From Neocallimastix lanati (nom. inval.) (Eukaryota > Neocallimastigomycota > Neocallimastigomycetes > Neocallimastigales > Neocallimastigaceae): a stretch of 64,000 nucleotides of DNA. The first letter of the stretch is position 1. Each line of letters starts with the position of its first letter. The notes beneath the pieces are model-generated. The model worked only from the letters and a program-made list of their open reading frames with translations, searched no databases and was not told the origin of the DNA. Location of the stretch: positions 1 to 64,000 of the forward strand of contig JACVTC010000249.1 in NCBI GenBank assembly GCA_016946835.1, read 5' to 3'. Of the stretch, positions 20,848 to 32,456 are shown one piece after another. A program made the translations under genes and the position numbers.

Positions 20848-21560
20848 TGTTAAGATTTTGATATAATTTATAATTTAAATTTAAATAAAATAATATGTTT
20901 TAATAAAAATATTCACTAAGTCGATATGTCTATATAGTAATATACTATATAGATATATAATAATAATAATAAATATTTAAATGTTTAGTTTAATGAAAAT
21001 TTATTTATAATAAACTTTGATAATTAGAATTATCAAATTAATTTGATTTTAAATTTATTGATTTTATTTAATAATAAAATATCTATAATATATTACTATT
21101 AAGGTAATTTTACAATAACCTTACAAAGAACATAAAAGATAGATTTTTACATCTTTCTTTTATACTTTGTAAGTTACATAATTAATAATATTTAATTATA
21201 AGATAGTAATAATATAGTAATATAAATAATAATAAAATATAAGGATAAATTTAATTATATAATTAATTTGAATAATTGAATTTAATATAGATATGTTGTA
21301 AACATATATAAAAACATAATATAAATAAAATACACGTGACGTCAAATGTATCATTGAAATTAATTATTAATATAAACCTTATTTATTAATATTCTCAGAA
21401 TTATTAGGCCTAAGATAACCCTTTAAATATTAAACAAGAATTTATATTAATTATTAATTATTTAAATATATATATTATTTATAATTAAATAAATAATATT
21501 TTTAATTATTGAAATGTAAATAACTGAAATTGAGATTTCAATTCAGTTATAATTTCAACA
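20848..21560 (-). repeat. Ret3 3' LTR
   Basis: 713 bp. On the minus strand a TATA box (tataaaag, from 21164) lies inside a hairpin whose outer arms are cttacaaag (21120-21128) and ctttgtaag (21165-21173). The segment complementary to the primer site is at 21112-21124. Confidence 0.95.
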
Positions 21561-22151
21561 ACGCCCTCCCATAAAAATCGGATTCAAGACGATTTTTGTG
21601 TAACGATATGGAGGTCTAAATTTTTATTAAAAAAATTTTTGAAATTTCATAAATTAAAAATTTTTTTAATTTCAAAGGAAGAAGGTCACTTGAGTCCTTT
21701 TAAATTTTTATAAAAAAACCCCATTTCAAGTGACCATTTCATTGAAATTTTGAAATTTCTAAAATTTAGTAAAATTAAAATTTAGTTAATAAAATTGATG
21801 GTTGTGAATATAATGGTACCACTTTTGAATGAATTTGATATAGAATTTTTGAAATTGAAATTTTGAAATTTAATTTCAATTAACTTCTTAAATTGTTGCA
21901 TTAAATTTTAAAAAAATGAAAATTATAATAATTTATAAAATTTTGATTATGTTGAATTATAAATTGATTGTTAAGAGTGTAATATAGCTATATTTTTTGA
22001 ATTTTTGAATTTTGAAATTTTGAAATTGAAATTTCATTATAGAAATATTGAAATATTAAAATTAACTAAAAAATAGATAATAATAAAGTAAAAGTTAAAA
22101 ATTAATAATAAAAAATAAAATTTCCAAATTTTTTTTTTTTTTTTTTTTTTT
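21561..22151 (-). other. Ret3 3' non-coding region with hairpin and purine tract
   Basis: Non-coding between pol and the 3' LTR. Next to the LTR, read on the minus strand, are the hairpin aaaaatcg/cgattttt (21573-21580 with 21590-21597) and then atgggagggcgt, the likely polypurine tract. The same pair is conserved in Ret6. The rest holds many aaatttcaaa-type repeats and a sense-strand A run (about 22127-22153) right after the pol stop. Confidence 0.7.
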
Positions 22152-25100
22152 TTAATTATATGCAATCGAAGTAAACTTCCTTCCATTCTTTAAATATAAT
22201 AAATAAATGTCTTGATTTCTTGGGTTATTTTCAACTTCTTCTGAAGGAACCCAATCATAGGAATTTTTATATTTATACCTTACACGATATTCATAACATT
22301 TTTTCTTATAATTAGTCCTAAATCCTGCGATTTCTATAATATCCTTAATAGATTCATTATGAGATCTTCTTTTTCTATATTCTGGAGGAGTAGGAATGAA
22401 AGGCTCGAGCTCGGATATATGGAATATTGGATGGTGTTTAGGGAAAGGAGATCTTTTTAAATCTATTTTATAATTATTATTATCTAAAGCTTCAAGTACT
22501 TTATAGGGTCCGTACTTACAAGGTGATAATTTAGAATAATCTTCGATATTAAGAGAAGGAGGAGTTTGAACCCATACTAAGTCACCTTCTTTAAAAACAG
22601 GAGGTTCTAATCTTTTCTTATCAGCATGCCTTTTATATAATTCTTTGGAACGTAGTAAGACGTCTTTAATGTGATTAAAACTAGTATTTACATTTTTTAT
22701 ATATTTAAAATTAGTATCCATTTGAGGTAATAAAAAGAATTCGTCCATGGAAGGATGGAACCCATAATTTATAAAGAAAGGAGTTTCCTTAGTAGATTCG
22801 TTAACCGAATTATTATATGCAAATTCTGCAAGGTAGATCCAATCTATCCAGTCATCATGATAATAAGCTCTTGAATAAGCCCTAAGATATTGTTCAATAA
22901 AAGAGTTACACCTTTCAACTTGTCCGACGGTTTCATGATGATCTGTGGTAGCTATATTATTTTTAATTTTTAATAAGTGCATAAATTCATTCCAAAGAGC
23001 ACTTGTAAATTGTGATCCTCTGTCTGTATAAATATCTTGAGGTAAACCATGTAGTTTAAAGATATTATTCATAAAAGCCTTAGCAGTTTGTTTTGCATCA
23101 GGTATTTGTTTAAAGGGAATTAAGTGGATCATTTTAGAAAAACGATCGACAACTACCATTATTACTGTATATCCTTTAGAATCAGGAAGACCGCATAGAA
23201 AGTCTATTTCAATAGACTTCCAAGGTCTTTCGGGAGTATCCAAAGGTTGTAGAAGACCATATTTTCTGTGCCTATTTATTTTGTTTCTTGCACAGGATTG
23301 ACAAGAGTTTACATATTTGGTTACATCTTCTTTTATTTTAGGCCACCAAAAGTTTCTTGTTATTAACTCTAAAGTTCTTCTAATTCCTAAATGACCGGCT
23401 GCGGGCTTTTCATGATATTTTGTCAATATTTCTAATCGGAGAACTTCAGGAATATAGACTAGATTATTATAAAATATTAAATTGTCCTTTAATTTAAACT
23501 TTTCCATTTTTCTAAAGGGCTTATAAGACATATCATTTTTTACATTTTGAGGACTAAAGTAAAGTCGAATATCCTCAACTGTAGCGTCAGACTTGGTAGC
23601 ATCAATAATTCTTTCTAAAAGGTCACTTACAATACTAACAAAACATGGAATTTCTTTAACATTTTTAATGTCTAAAATATTTTCAGGTTTTTCTTCAGTG
23701 TTGTTTTTAATATAGTCAGGTCTTCTAGATAGACTGTCAGGTTTTCCGTTTTTGTTTCCCTGTCTATACTTTATTATGAAATTATATTCTTGGAAGAAAA
23801 GGTACCATCTGTGTTGTCTTTGATTTGCAACCTTTCCTCCTAATGTGTATATTAAGTTCCTATGATCCGTATAAACAGTAATTTGGTATTTAGCACCAAG
23901 GAGTAGATGTCTCCAAGCAATAAAAGCATCCCTTATAGCGAGTAGTTCTTTGTCAGTAATTGTATAATTTATTTCGGCGTTTAGTAAACTTCTAGAATAA
24001 TATGCTACTGGATGTAAATTATTATCTTTATCCCTTTGAGATAGAACAGCACCAATAGCATAATTACTTGCATCACATTCTACTATAAAAGGTTTTGTAA
24101 TATCAGGATGAAGTAGAATTGGAGAAGTAATTAATCTTTTCTTTAATTCCTTAAAAGCATTTTCACATTCATTTGTCCATAAAAATTTAATATTTTTCCT
24201 TGTTAAATTATGTAAGGGTTTTGCAATTTTTGCAAAATCTTTAACAAATCTTCTATAGTAATTACATAGGCCAATAAATCTTTGAACATCTTTTAAATTT
24301 TCTGGTCTTGGCCACTCTTCTATTGATTTAATTTTCTTTGGATCAGTAGATACACCATCACCAGATAAAATGTAACCTAAAAATTCAACTTGGTTCTGGT
24401 CAAATTCACATTTTTCTAATTTTGCATATAAATTATTATTAATTAAAGTTTGAAGGACGTTTCTGACTTGATTATGATGCTCCTCTAAATCTTTGGAATA
24501 AATTAAAATATCATCTAAATATAAGATCACACATTTTTCCAAGTATGGTCTAAGAATAGAGTTAATAAATGATTGGAAAGTGGCAGGCGCATTTTTTAAT
24601 CCAAACGGCATAACTAAATATTCATAATGACCATATTTAGTTCTAAACGCAGTTTTATATTCATCACCTTCTTTAATTCTTATTAAATTATAAGCAGAAC
24701 GTAAATCCAATTTCGTAAAATATTTTGCTCCCTTTACTTTTTCTATTATATCTGTTATTAGAGGGAGAGGATATGAATTTCTTATAGTTACTGCATTTAA
24801 TTTTTTATAGTCTACACATAACCGAAGGGAACCATCTTTTTTCTTTTGGAAAAGGACAGGATATCCAGCAGGAGATTCTGATGGTCTAATAAATCCTTTT
24901 TCTAAATTTTCTTTTATATAATCCTTAAGAACTTGTGATTCTTCTTCAGTTAATGGATAAATTGGGCCGTAATGGAGTGTAGCGTCTTTTTCTAAAACAA
25001 TCTTACAGTCGGTTAAACGGTGAGGAGGTAATTTATCTGCCTCTTTTTTGCTAAATACGATTGCTAAATCTTGATATTGATGAAGAATTTCTTCTACTTT

Positions 25101-25853
25101 TGGTTCCTCATTTTCAATTTCAACTTTATCTTTAGTTGAAAGAAAACAATATATTAAAAAATTATAACTAAATTCTTTTTTATTATTATATAAATCTCGA
25201 TGATTTTTGTTAAATTTTTTGGAAGAAAATTTACTTTTAGATTTATTTAAATATTTTACATATACATAAATTTTAGAATTTTTATTAATAGAATTTTTAT
25301 ATTTATTAAACTTTGGATTTTTTGAAAAATTTTTTAAATTTTTTAAATTAAATTTTTTGGAGATATTTTTTGAATTATTTTTTGATCGATTTTTTGAAAA
25401 ATTTTTATAATAAAATTTATTTTTTATTTTTCTTTTAAAAAATTTATTTTTAAAAATTTTTCTTTTCAACGAGTTTAAATAAAAATTATTTCCCTTATAT
25501 TTTATGGATTTATTTTTATGATCATTTAAAGAATTATAATTTAAATAAGAATATAAGGTATTATTTTTATAATTGTAATGTATTTTGAATTTCCTAATAA
25601 ACTGATTTCCAAAAAGTAAATCAGTAGGAATACAATTTGAGATTAAAAATTTTTCTTTAAAATCTTGAAAATAAAATTTATTATTTTTAAAAAATTTAAT
25701 TTGAAAATTTAACCAAACAAATTGATCTAATTTTGTAGTTCTGCCTGAAATACCTTTAACTAGGATTTTATTTTTTGTTTTTTGAATATTTAGTTTTAAT
25801 TTATTTACTAATTTTTCTGTGATAAAATTGCAAAAGGATCCTGAATCTAACAT
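22152..25853 (-). CDS. Ret3 pol with C-terminal chromodomain
   Basis: 1233 codons counted from an ATG at the protease motif MLDSGSFCNF; the frame is open upstream to the frameshift signal at 26051-26057, so translation probably enters from gag. Protease DSGS (D3); a Lys/Asn/Phe-rich linker (about 110-235); reverse transcriptase with YLDD at 445-448; RNase H with ECDAS; integrase with an HHCC region (HLGIRRTLELITRNFWW) and the DDE triad (EIDFLCG, YTDRGSQF, QVERCNSF); GPY motif; HISELEPF; then a chromodomain-like tail (YEYRVRYKYKNSYDWVPSEE, about residues 1170-1225). Chromodomains in this family guide insertion to marked chromatin. It looks whole. An A run follows the stop directly. Confidence 0.95.
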   Translation of the reverse strand: MLDSGSFCNFITEKLVNKLKLNIQKTKNKILVKGISGRTTKLDQFVWLNFQIKFFKNNKFYFQDFKEKFLISNCIPTDLLFGNQFIRKFKIHYNYKNNTLYSYLNYNSLNDHKNKSIKYKGNNFYLNSLKRKIFKNKFFKRKIKNKFYYKNFSKNRSKNNSKNISKKFNLKNLKNFSKNPKFNKYKNSINKNSKIYVYVKYLNKSKSKFSSKKFNKNHRDLYNNKKEFSYNFLIYCFLSTKDKVEIENEEPKVEEILHQYQDLAIVFSKKEADKLPPHRLTDCKIVLEKDATLHYGPIYPLTEEESQVLKDYIKENLEKGFIRPSESPAGYPVLFQKKKDGSLRLCVDYKKLNAVTIRNSYPLPLITDIIEKVKGAKYFTKLDLRSAYNLIRIKEGDEYKTAFRTKYGHYEYLVMPFGLKNAPATFQSFINSILRPYLEKCVILYLDDILIYSKDLEEHHNQVRNVLQTLINNNLYAKLEKCEFDQNQVEFLGYILSGDGVSTDPKKIKSIEEWPRPENLKDVQRFIGLCNYYRRFVKDFAKIAKPLHNLTRKNIKFLWTNECENAFKELKKRLITSPILLHPDITKPFIVECDASNYAIGAVLSQRDKDNNLHPVAYYSRSLLNAEINYTITDKELLAIRDAFIAWRHLLLGAKYQITVYTDHRNLIYTLGGKVANQRQHRWYLFFQEYNFIIKYRQGNKNGKPDSLSRRPDYIKNNTEEKPENILDIKNVKEIPCFVSIVSDLLERIIDATKSDATVEDIRLYFSPQNVKNDMSYKPFRKMEKFKLKDNLIFYNNLVYIPEVLRLEILTKYHEKPAAGHLGIRRTLELITRNFWWPKIKEDVTKYVNSCQSCARNKINRHRKYGLLQPLDTPERPWKSIEIDFLCGLPDSKGYTVIMVVVDRFSKMIHLIPFKQIPDAKQTAKAFMNNIFKLHGLPQDIYTDRGSQFTSALWNEFMHLLKIKNNIATTDHHETVGQVERCNSFIEQYLRAYSRAYYHDDWIDWIYLAEFAYNNSVNESTKETPFFINYGFHPSMDEFFLLPQMDTNFKYIKNVNTSFNHIKDVLLRSKELYKRHADKKRLEPPVFKEGDLVWVQTPPSLNIEDYSKLSPCKYGPYKVLEALDNNNYKIDLKRSPFPKHHPIFHISELEPFIPTPPEYRKRRSHNESIKDIIEIAGFRTNYKKKCYEYRVRYKYKNSYDWVPSEEVENNPRNQDIYLLYLKNGRKFTSIAYN

Positions 25854-26024
25854 AGATTCAGAAGTTAATTTTTGAATTTTTTCATTTTTAATTGAAAAAT
25901 TATTTAAGAATTTAATAGGAATATAAGATTTGAATAAAAGGAATGTAGATGGGAGATTTGATTCATTGATTGAATCAAGTGTAGGAAAATTATAATAAAT
26001 TGTTTTTAAATTTTTTGATGTTCT

Positions 26025-26057
26025 GGACTCCTTTTGAAGTCCATCAATTAGTTTTTT
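26025..26057 (-). promoter_or_regulatory. Programmed -1 frameshift signal (AAAAAAC + hairpin)
   Basis: On the minus strand the heptamer A AAA AAC in gag phase (26051-26057) is followed by the gag stop within an 8-nt spacer and a hairpin ggact/agtcc (26038-26042 with 26025-26029, 8-nt loop). The -1 frame is open into pol. Ret6 has the same layout. Confidence 0.85.
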
Positions 26058-27121
26058 TGGTTATTATGTTGATTATTATTATTGTTATTATTATTAAAAT
26101 AATTATTGCTAGATTTATTTTTAGTATAATAATAATTATTATTATTATAATTCTTGCTATTGTTTACATGTAGGCTTGAATGTTTCTTTCTCAAATTTTT
26201 ATTATCAATATTATTTCTTAATTGGTCCTTACTTTTAATATTATTTTCAAATAAGATGCACTTAGTATAAATATCACCAAGCTTTGTAGGGAATTCTTCC
26301 ATTTTATCTATTTCTTCTTGGAACTTTGGGTGAAGTCCATTATAGAAAAATAAGACTAAAGCTTCTTCGTCCCAAGACAGACCAGTAGTTAACGTTCTAA
26401 ACTTTTCTATATAATCATTTATTTTCCCATACGAATGTTTTAATTTTACTAACTGGATTTTAGCCAATTTTTTACTTGCAACATTCGTAAAAGTTTTCTT
26501 TATATCACTTAATAATTTCTTTAGTGTTCCTGGATGATTGTTCTCGTTATAGGTAGCAATATACCAATTTCTTGCACCGTCTCTCAAACGAGATTTGACA
26601 AAGTTTATTTTTACTTCTTCTGGTAATCCTAAGTTGGGATAAGTTGAGAAAGTATCTTCACATAATTGACAAAATAAATCTGTGTCATTAGTGTTTCCTG
26701 AGAAGAATCCAGGTTCAAGTACTTGTTGCAAATTATTAGAATAACTATTTTTCATGATGACATCATTGTCTGCATCACGTCTGGTAGAAATAGAGGCGTT
26801 ATCATCTTGATTTTGTGGTACAGATTGGCTAGAAGAGGGATCATCATTGGTACTAATTTTTATATCTAATTTTTCATTGAATATTTTAGTTAAATTAGAA
26901 AGTTGATTAATAATATTTTTATTATCTCTGTAAAATGTATAAAGTTTTTTCTGTAAGTCCTGGTTATAATTATTAAAATCTTCTTTTAATAAAAAACTAT
27001 CATTAACAGAAGAAGCCAATTCGGATACGGTAACTTGGGCGTCAGACCTTAATTTATTAACTTCTGACATTGGTGCAATGTCAGGTATTTCACTAGCCCA
27101 GACGTTCGTATAGTAAAACAT
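26048..27121 (-). CDS. Ret3 gag
   Basis: 357 codons. N terminus MFYYTNVWASEIPDIAPMSE, a coiled-coil-like segment around 55-85, then the capsid core typical of Ty3/gypsy gag (PEPGFFSG-like, FCQLCEDTF, VKSRLRDGARNWY, IDxFRTLTTGLSWDEEALVLFFYNGL) and an Asn-rich tail with no CCHC knuckle, so RNA binding would rest on basic residues. It ends in the AAAAAAC slippery site. Ret6 gag is the closest match in this window. The start ATG lies about 35 bases from the 5' LTR. Confidence 0.92.
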   Translation of the reverse strand: MFYYTNVWASEIPDIAPMSEVNKLRSDAQVTVSELASSVNDSFLLKEDFNNYNQDLQKKLYTFYRDNKNIINQLSNLTKIFNEKLDIKISTNDDPSSSQSVPQNQDDNASISTRRDADNDVIMKNSYSNNLQQVLEPGFFSGNTNDTDLFCQLCEDTFSTYPNLGLPEEVKINFVKSRLRDGARNWYIATYNENNHPGTLKKLLSDIKKTFTNVASKKLAKIQLVKLKHSYGKINDYIEKFRTLTTGLSWDEEALVLFFYNGLHPKFQEEIDKMEEFPTKLGDIYTKCILFENNIKSKDQLRNNIDNKNLRKKHSSLHVNNSKNYNNNNYYYTKNKSSNNYFNNNNNNNNQHNNQKN

Positions 27122-27145
27122 ATCAAGGTAGCAACTAAAACTAGG

Positions 27146-27155
27146 GTAAGGTTAT
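27146..27155 (-). other. Ret3 primer-binding site (self-priming type)
   Basis: Immediately inside the 5' LTR, read on the minus strand: ataaccttac. With three LTR-end bases it is complementary over 13 nt to LTR positions 27420-27432, about 40 nt after the TATA box. There is no TGG start. Confidence 0.65.
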
Positions 27156-27868
27156 TGTTAAGATTTTGATATAATTTATAATTTAAATTTAAATAAAATA
27201 ATATGTTTTAATAAAAATATTCACTAAGTCGATATGTCTATATAGTAATATACTATATAGATATATAATAATAATAATAAATATTTAAATGTTTAGTTTA
27301 ATGAAAATTTATTTATAATAAACTTTGATAATTAGAATTATCAAATTAATTTGATTTTAAATTTATTGATTTTATTTAATAATAAAATATCTATAATATA
27401 TTACTATTAAGGTAATTTTACAATAACCTTACAAAGAACATAAAAGATAGATTTTTACATCTTTCTTTTATACTTTGTAAGTTACATAATTAATAATATT
27501 TAATTATAAGATAGTAATAATATAGTAATATAAATAATAATAAAATATAAGGATAAATTTAATTATATAATTAATTTGAATAATTGAATTTAATATAGAT
27601 ATGTTGTAAACATATATAAAAACATAATATAAATAAAATACACGTGACGTCAAATGTATCATTGAAATTAATTATTAATATAAACCTTATTTATTAATAT
27701 TCTCAGAATTATTAGGCCTAAGATAACCCTTTAAATATTAAACAAGAATTTATATTAATTATTAATTATTTAAATATATATATTATTTATAATTAAATAA
27801 ATAATATTTTTAATTATTGAAATGTAAATAACTGAAATTGAGATTTCAATTCAGTTATAATTTCAACA
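27156..27868 (-). repeat. Ret3 5' LTR
   Basis: 713 bp, no difference from 20848-21560 seen by eye; followed by the ACTGA duplication. Confidence 0.95.
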
Positions 27869-27873
27869 ACTGA

Positions 27874-28314
27874 AATCTTATTGGTTAATAATAATTTAGT
27901 AATAATATATATAGTTAGTAAATAATAATAGTTTAAGGAATGGTTCTTTTATTAATATTAATTTAGTTTATTAATTTAACCTATAAACATGTTTATTAGT
28001 ATAGTTTAGTGTAGTTTTATATTTAGTTTACATTAATAATATGAGAGATTTTAGTAATTAATTATATTTTATTGAATGATTTAATTATATTTTAACTAAT
28101 TAACAATTATTTATATTGATGATGTATTTTTACTGATGAATGATAATAAATAAATAAACTAAATAAACTAAATATTAAAGTGTGAATATTATTATTGTGT
28201 GTATTATTCTATTTAATATTAGAATATATTATTTAGTCAATTATTCCCTACTGTTATCGTCCAAATAAAATAAAATAAATATTGATATTGATGTTTAATA
28301 AAAATATCGTATCA
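27874..28314 (-). repeat. Solo LTR S1, right part
   Basis: Continues the TGATACGG LTR from 20797 past the Ret3 insertion and ends ATCGTATCA, the inverted form of its start, then TATT (28315-28318), which matches TATT on its left side at 20793-20796. Confidence 0.65.
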
Positions 28315-28321
28315 TATTTGT

Positions 28322-29163
28322 GTAAAGAATTATAATTATTTTTCAAAATAATTATTATTCTTTATTAAAAAATTAATATTTAAAGTTTATTATTTTATAA
28401 AATTTTATGAATAATTTTATTAACTATGTCACATAGTAATTATTAATTAATGTTATTGTTTTAAAATTTATTTACATTAAATTAAATTATCAATAATTAA
28501 TATATTAAATTATAATAATGTATTATTGTATTAAAATAATGATAAATTCTATTTAATTAAGAAAAATTAAATTGTATTAAAATGATAATGTTATTTAATC
28601 AAGAAATAATTAAATTATATTATTTCTTGGACTTTTAATTAAGATAATTAAAAGAATTAAGTATTTAATTATACTTGTGATTAAATATTAATAAAATTAA
28701 TATATAATTAGTTAATAAGTTTTCTCCCTTATTCGGGTTTTCTTATTAACTAAAGATTGATGTAATTAAACACCAATCGAGATCTATCTAGTTTTTTCTT
28801 CTAATCTTTTTCTAGATAGAAATAATTTTCCAAGATTAGAAATCAAATTAATATAAATAGGACTCTTGATTCTTCTAAAAATAATCAAGAGTTATTATTA
28901 TAAGAAATTATAATAATTAACACAAATATTTTAAAATTACTTTTAATAAAAAATTTTTATAATAAAATAATTTCTAAAATACTTTTAACCTACTTTTAGT
29001 GTTGTTTATTATAATCTTATAATAAACTCTAAGTTTTTAAATTTTCGTTTTCAATTTTTATATTATATTTTTTAATTTTATCTCAATTAATAATATTTTT
29101 TATTATTAATTGTAGAAAGAATTAATTATTAATATAATTATATATTATTAATTAATTCTTTAC
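28322..29163 (+). repeat. Solo LTR S2
   Basis: Runs from gtaaagaattataatt to attaattctttac, inverted ends. It holds the promoter module: stems ctatctag/ctagatag (28784-28791, 28812-28819) and ctaatctt/aagattag (28801-28808, 28832-28839) interleaved, TATA tataaata (28852-28859) and hairpin ctcttga/tcaagag (28863-28869, 28885-28891). Internal element sequence is absent. Confidence 0.7.
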
Positions 29164-29168
29164 AATTT

Positions 29169-30044
29169 GTGTAATAATTCTATTAAGAACTAACTCAAAA
29201 TAGAATTATTAACTACAACTTAACGACTAATTCATTAAGTTGAGAAAATAAAATAAAATAAATTTTTTTACCTTTAGAGTAGAGTTTATTATAAAATTAA
29301 TTATAATAATAACACAAAAAGTAAGAGAAGAATTGTTTGTATAAATTGATTTTAAAAATATGTTTTTGAATAAAATATTTTTATTAATTTATTAAAGTTA
29401 AAAATATAAAATTGTTACTATTATAACTATGTTTTTTATAATAATAACTCTTGATTTCTCAAAGAGAACTCAAGAGCCTTATTTATATTTTTTATGAAAA
29501 TAAGGTTAAATAAGAAAGGGTTTTCTAATCTTAACAAATCTCTTATCTAGGAAAAGATTAGATAGAAAAACCTAGATAAGTTTTCGATCGATATTCTATC
29601 CATATCGATCATCGCATTAATTAAGTAAAACCGATTACTTCTAAAAAGTAATTGGAAAAAATCTTAATTAACCGATTTTCCAATCTAATGATCGAAAATA
29701 AAAGAATAAAATAATAAAAGATATTTCGACCATATAATTTATCCTTATATTAAAAATATAAAATTAAATAGTTAATAAAATACAGAATACATTATAAAAT
29801 ACAGAATACATTATAAAATACAGAATAAAATACAATACAAAATATATTAGTTACAGTAGGGAATTTAACATATTGTGAATATATTATTTAAAATTAATTA
29901 AATAAATTTTGTTAAATTAATGAATATTTAAAATTAAATTAAATAAATTTAATAAATATTATATGTAATTAAATAAAGTTATAGTTATAATAACTTAACT
30001 AAGAAAATATAATTATTTGTTAGCAAATAATTATAGATTCTTAC
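29169..30044 (-). repeat. Solo LTR S3 (same family as S9)
   Basis: gtgtaataattc...gattcttac, the reverse complement of S9. AATTT flanks both sides (29164-29168, 30045-30049). Promoter module at 29448-29580. Exact ends are set by the duplication and may be off by 1-2 bases. Confidence 0.8.
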
Positions 30045-30049
30045 AATTT

Positions 30050-30752
30050 GTGTAATAATCATACTAAGTTCATTACTAAATATGATTATTAACTTCAACT
30101 TAATGACTAAATCAAGAGCCCTTTTTATATTTTTTTATTGAATTAAGGTTAAATAAAAAGTTTTTCTAATCTTAAAAATTATCTTATCTAGAAAAAGATT
30201 AGAAGAAAAAACTAGATAAGTTTTGATCGATATTCTATTCATATCGATCATCGTATATATTAAGTAAAACCAAATATATTATTTTATATTTGGATAAAAC
30301 CTTAATATATCGATTTTCTAAATTTTAATTTAGATCATCAAAAATAAATAATAACCGGAATGATCTAAATTATTCTATTTTTCTAAATATTATTTTTAAA
30401 ATCTAATCTAAACATATTAACATAAAACTATCTTTAAAAAATACAGAAACTTATTAATTGTTCTTTTAAATGTACAATGTACAAAATAAATAAAACTAAT
30501 GTTTACATTAACTTAATAATTAAATGAATAACTAAATAAAATTAATAATATTAATAAAAGTATATATAATAATTATTTAAATAAATTTTTAATATTATTT
30601 TAGTGTATGAATAATTATATTTTTAATAAATTTGATAATAATATTACAATGTATGAATTAATTATAATTTAAATAAATTTATAATTATTATCAATAATTA
30701 TAAAGACTAAGAAATAGTAATTATTTATTAATAAATAATTATTATTTCTTAC
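30050..30752 (-). repeat. Solo LTR S4
   Basis: gtgtaataatcat...ttatttcttac, a diverged relative of S3, flanked by AATTT (30045-30049, 30753-30757). Interleaved stems are present at about 30150-30220; the start-proximal hairpin is reduced. Confidence 0.75.
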
Positions 30753-30757
30753 AATTT

Positions 30758-31136
30758 GGTAAAGAACGAACATATAATGGATTATTAATTAGAATTTCAA
30801 CTTACTTTAGAATCCATTATATTATTCTTTACTTAATATTACTTTACTATATTTTCTATACTAAAATATTTTATAAATATAATTTTTTTTTCCATATTTT
30901 TATTAAAAGTTTCTAAAATATTATCAATAATTCTATATTTTTATTATTAATATCAATATCTATAATTTAACCTTAAATTTTATTATTTTATTAAAGTGTT
31001 TATTATCAATATTAATATTTTATTTTTATTCAAATATATTATTATATTATTATTATATTGTATCAATATTAAAATTGTATTCTTTTTAGAATTTTATTTT
31101 ATTTTTAAATTGATTATTTAATATTTTTATTCCTTA
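30758..31136 (-). repeat. Partial LTR S5
   Basis: Starts ggtaaagaacgaacatataa; the reverse complement of this end is found again at 59419-59469, the far part of S13. It probably ends near tattccttac at 31136. The right end is uncertain. Confidence 0.5.
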
Positions 31137-31591
31137 CAAATAAAATCAAATCTTAATTGATTAATAATCAATATTAAATATATTATAGTTTTTAAATTTA
31201 TTTTATATAAAATATAAGAATATTATATTAACATTCTTGATTAAAATAACTTTATTATTCTGTAAAATCTTTTTAAATTTTGTTTGTTTCTTTTTGTATA
31301 TATTAAATAATTTAGTTTGAATATATGAAAAATAATATAAAATTATATAAACAAAATTTATTAAAATAAAAATACTTATGAATTAGTTAATTTAAATTAA
31401 TATAAAATTTGAAGTAATTAGTAATAGTAAATTATTTTTTTTTTAAAATATGATAATAAAATGTAGAAAGGCTTTACATATTTATTTTTTTCAAAAAGTA
31501 TAAATAAGTGAAGTTTTTCAATAATTAAAATGTGGACAGAAAAATATTCAAAATAAATAATAAAATTTCTAATAAAACCCGAACCATAACA
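31137..31591 (+). repeat. Decayed Ret2-type LTR fragment
   Basis: The end resembles the Ret2 LTR end (aggctttacat..., then gaaccataaca). It is followed by TATT and TGATACAA (31592 onward), the same junction as Ret2/S1 at 20792-20797. The short minus-strand ORF inside is not a gene. Confidence 0.45.
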
Positions 31592-31595
31592 TATT

Positions 31596-32456
31596 TGATA
31601 CAATACAGCTAGAAATACGCAAGAAAATTAACAAAAGAGAAAATCCTGTTAAGATAAAATAAAGGTTATTAATTCATTCTTTACCAAAAAATGATACAGA
31701 TTGGAATTCTTAAACATAAAATTATTATAAAAGCTTGAATAATATCTAACCTATTCAGCAACAAGCTAATAAATTAAAATTTGAAATTAAAATCATAATA
31801 AAAAAAAAAATTTATTTTAATTAAATTCTAAAACTCGAAATTATACTTTAATTCTATTTTAATTTTTAAAATAATAAAATACTAATGTTAATTAATTTCT
31901 CTTTTTAATTAAAAGTAAATAGTTCGTAAACAATTTTCTCTTTTTTTTTATTATTTTGAATTCTTTGTTTATAATAATTCTTATATTAATTGTTTATTTG
32001 TTTATTTTATTGTTTATTTTTATAAATATAATTATTCTTAATTGTTTTATTATTAAAAATTGTAAATACTTTAAATTATTGTAAAAATATAAATACTTGT
32101 AAATATTTTATAAAATTAATTTTTCGTTGTTATTAGGAATGTAATAAAAAAAAAACTAATAACCAAATATTATATTAATAAATAATAATAAAAATTAATA
32201 AATAATAATAAAAAAATAATAAATAATAATAAAAATTAATAAATAATAATAAAAATTAATACTAAACACAAAAGAAATGTATAATTTTGAAAAATTAATA
32301 ACAATTCAGTGTTAAGCTAGAATAATAATAACTTAATTATTAATAATAATAAAACAAATTCATTTATATTAAATTTTATATTAAATCAAACTTGATACAT
32401 CTATTATCACTTTTGAAGTAATAACTTCAAATTAAGATAATTGAATCGTTTGTCAA
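31596..32456. other. Unassigned AT-rich sequence, LTR-like start
   Basis: Begins TGATACAATACAGC, like a Ret4/Ret5-type LTR start, then runs into simple AT sequence with an aataataaaaatt repeat (32165-32265). No end could be fixed and no gene seen. Confidence 0.35.

Larger units (their letters stand above)
20848..27868 (-). mobile_element. Ret3, chromodomain-type Ty3/gypsy element, looks whole
   Basis: 713-bp LTRs (TGTTAAG...TTTCAACA on the plus strand) that look identical, a 5-bp target duplication ACTGA (20843-20847, 27869-27873), gag and pol in two phases with an AAAAAAC frameshift signal, a self-priming primer site and a hairpin plus purine tract before the 3' LTR. It is inserted inside solo LTR S1, not beside a tRNA gene. 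Ret6 is a close relative. Confidence 0.95.
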
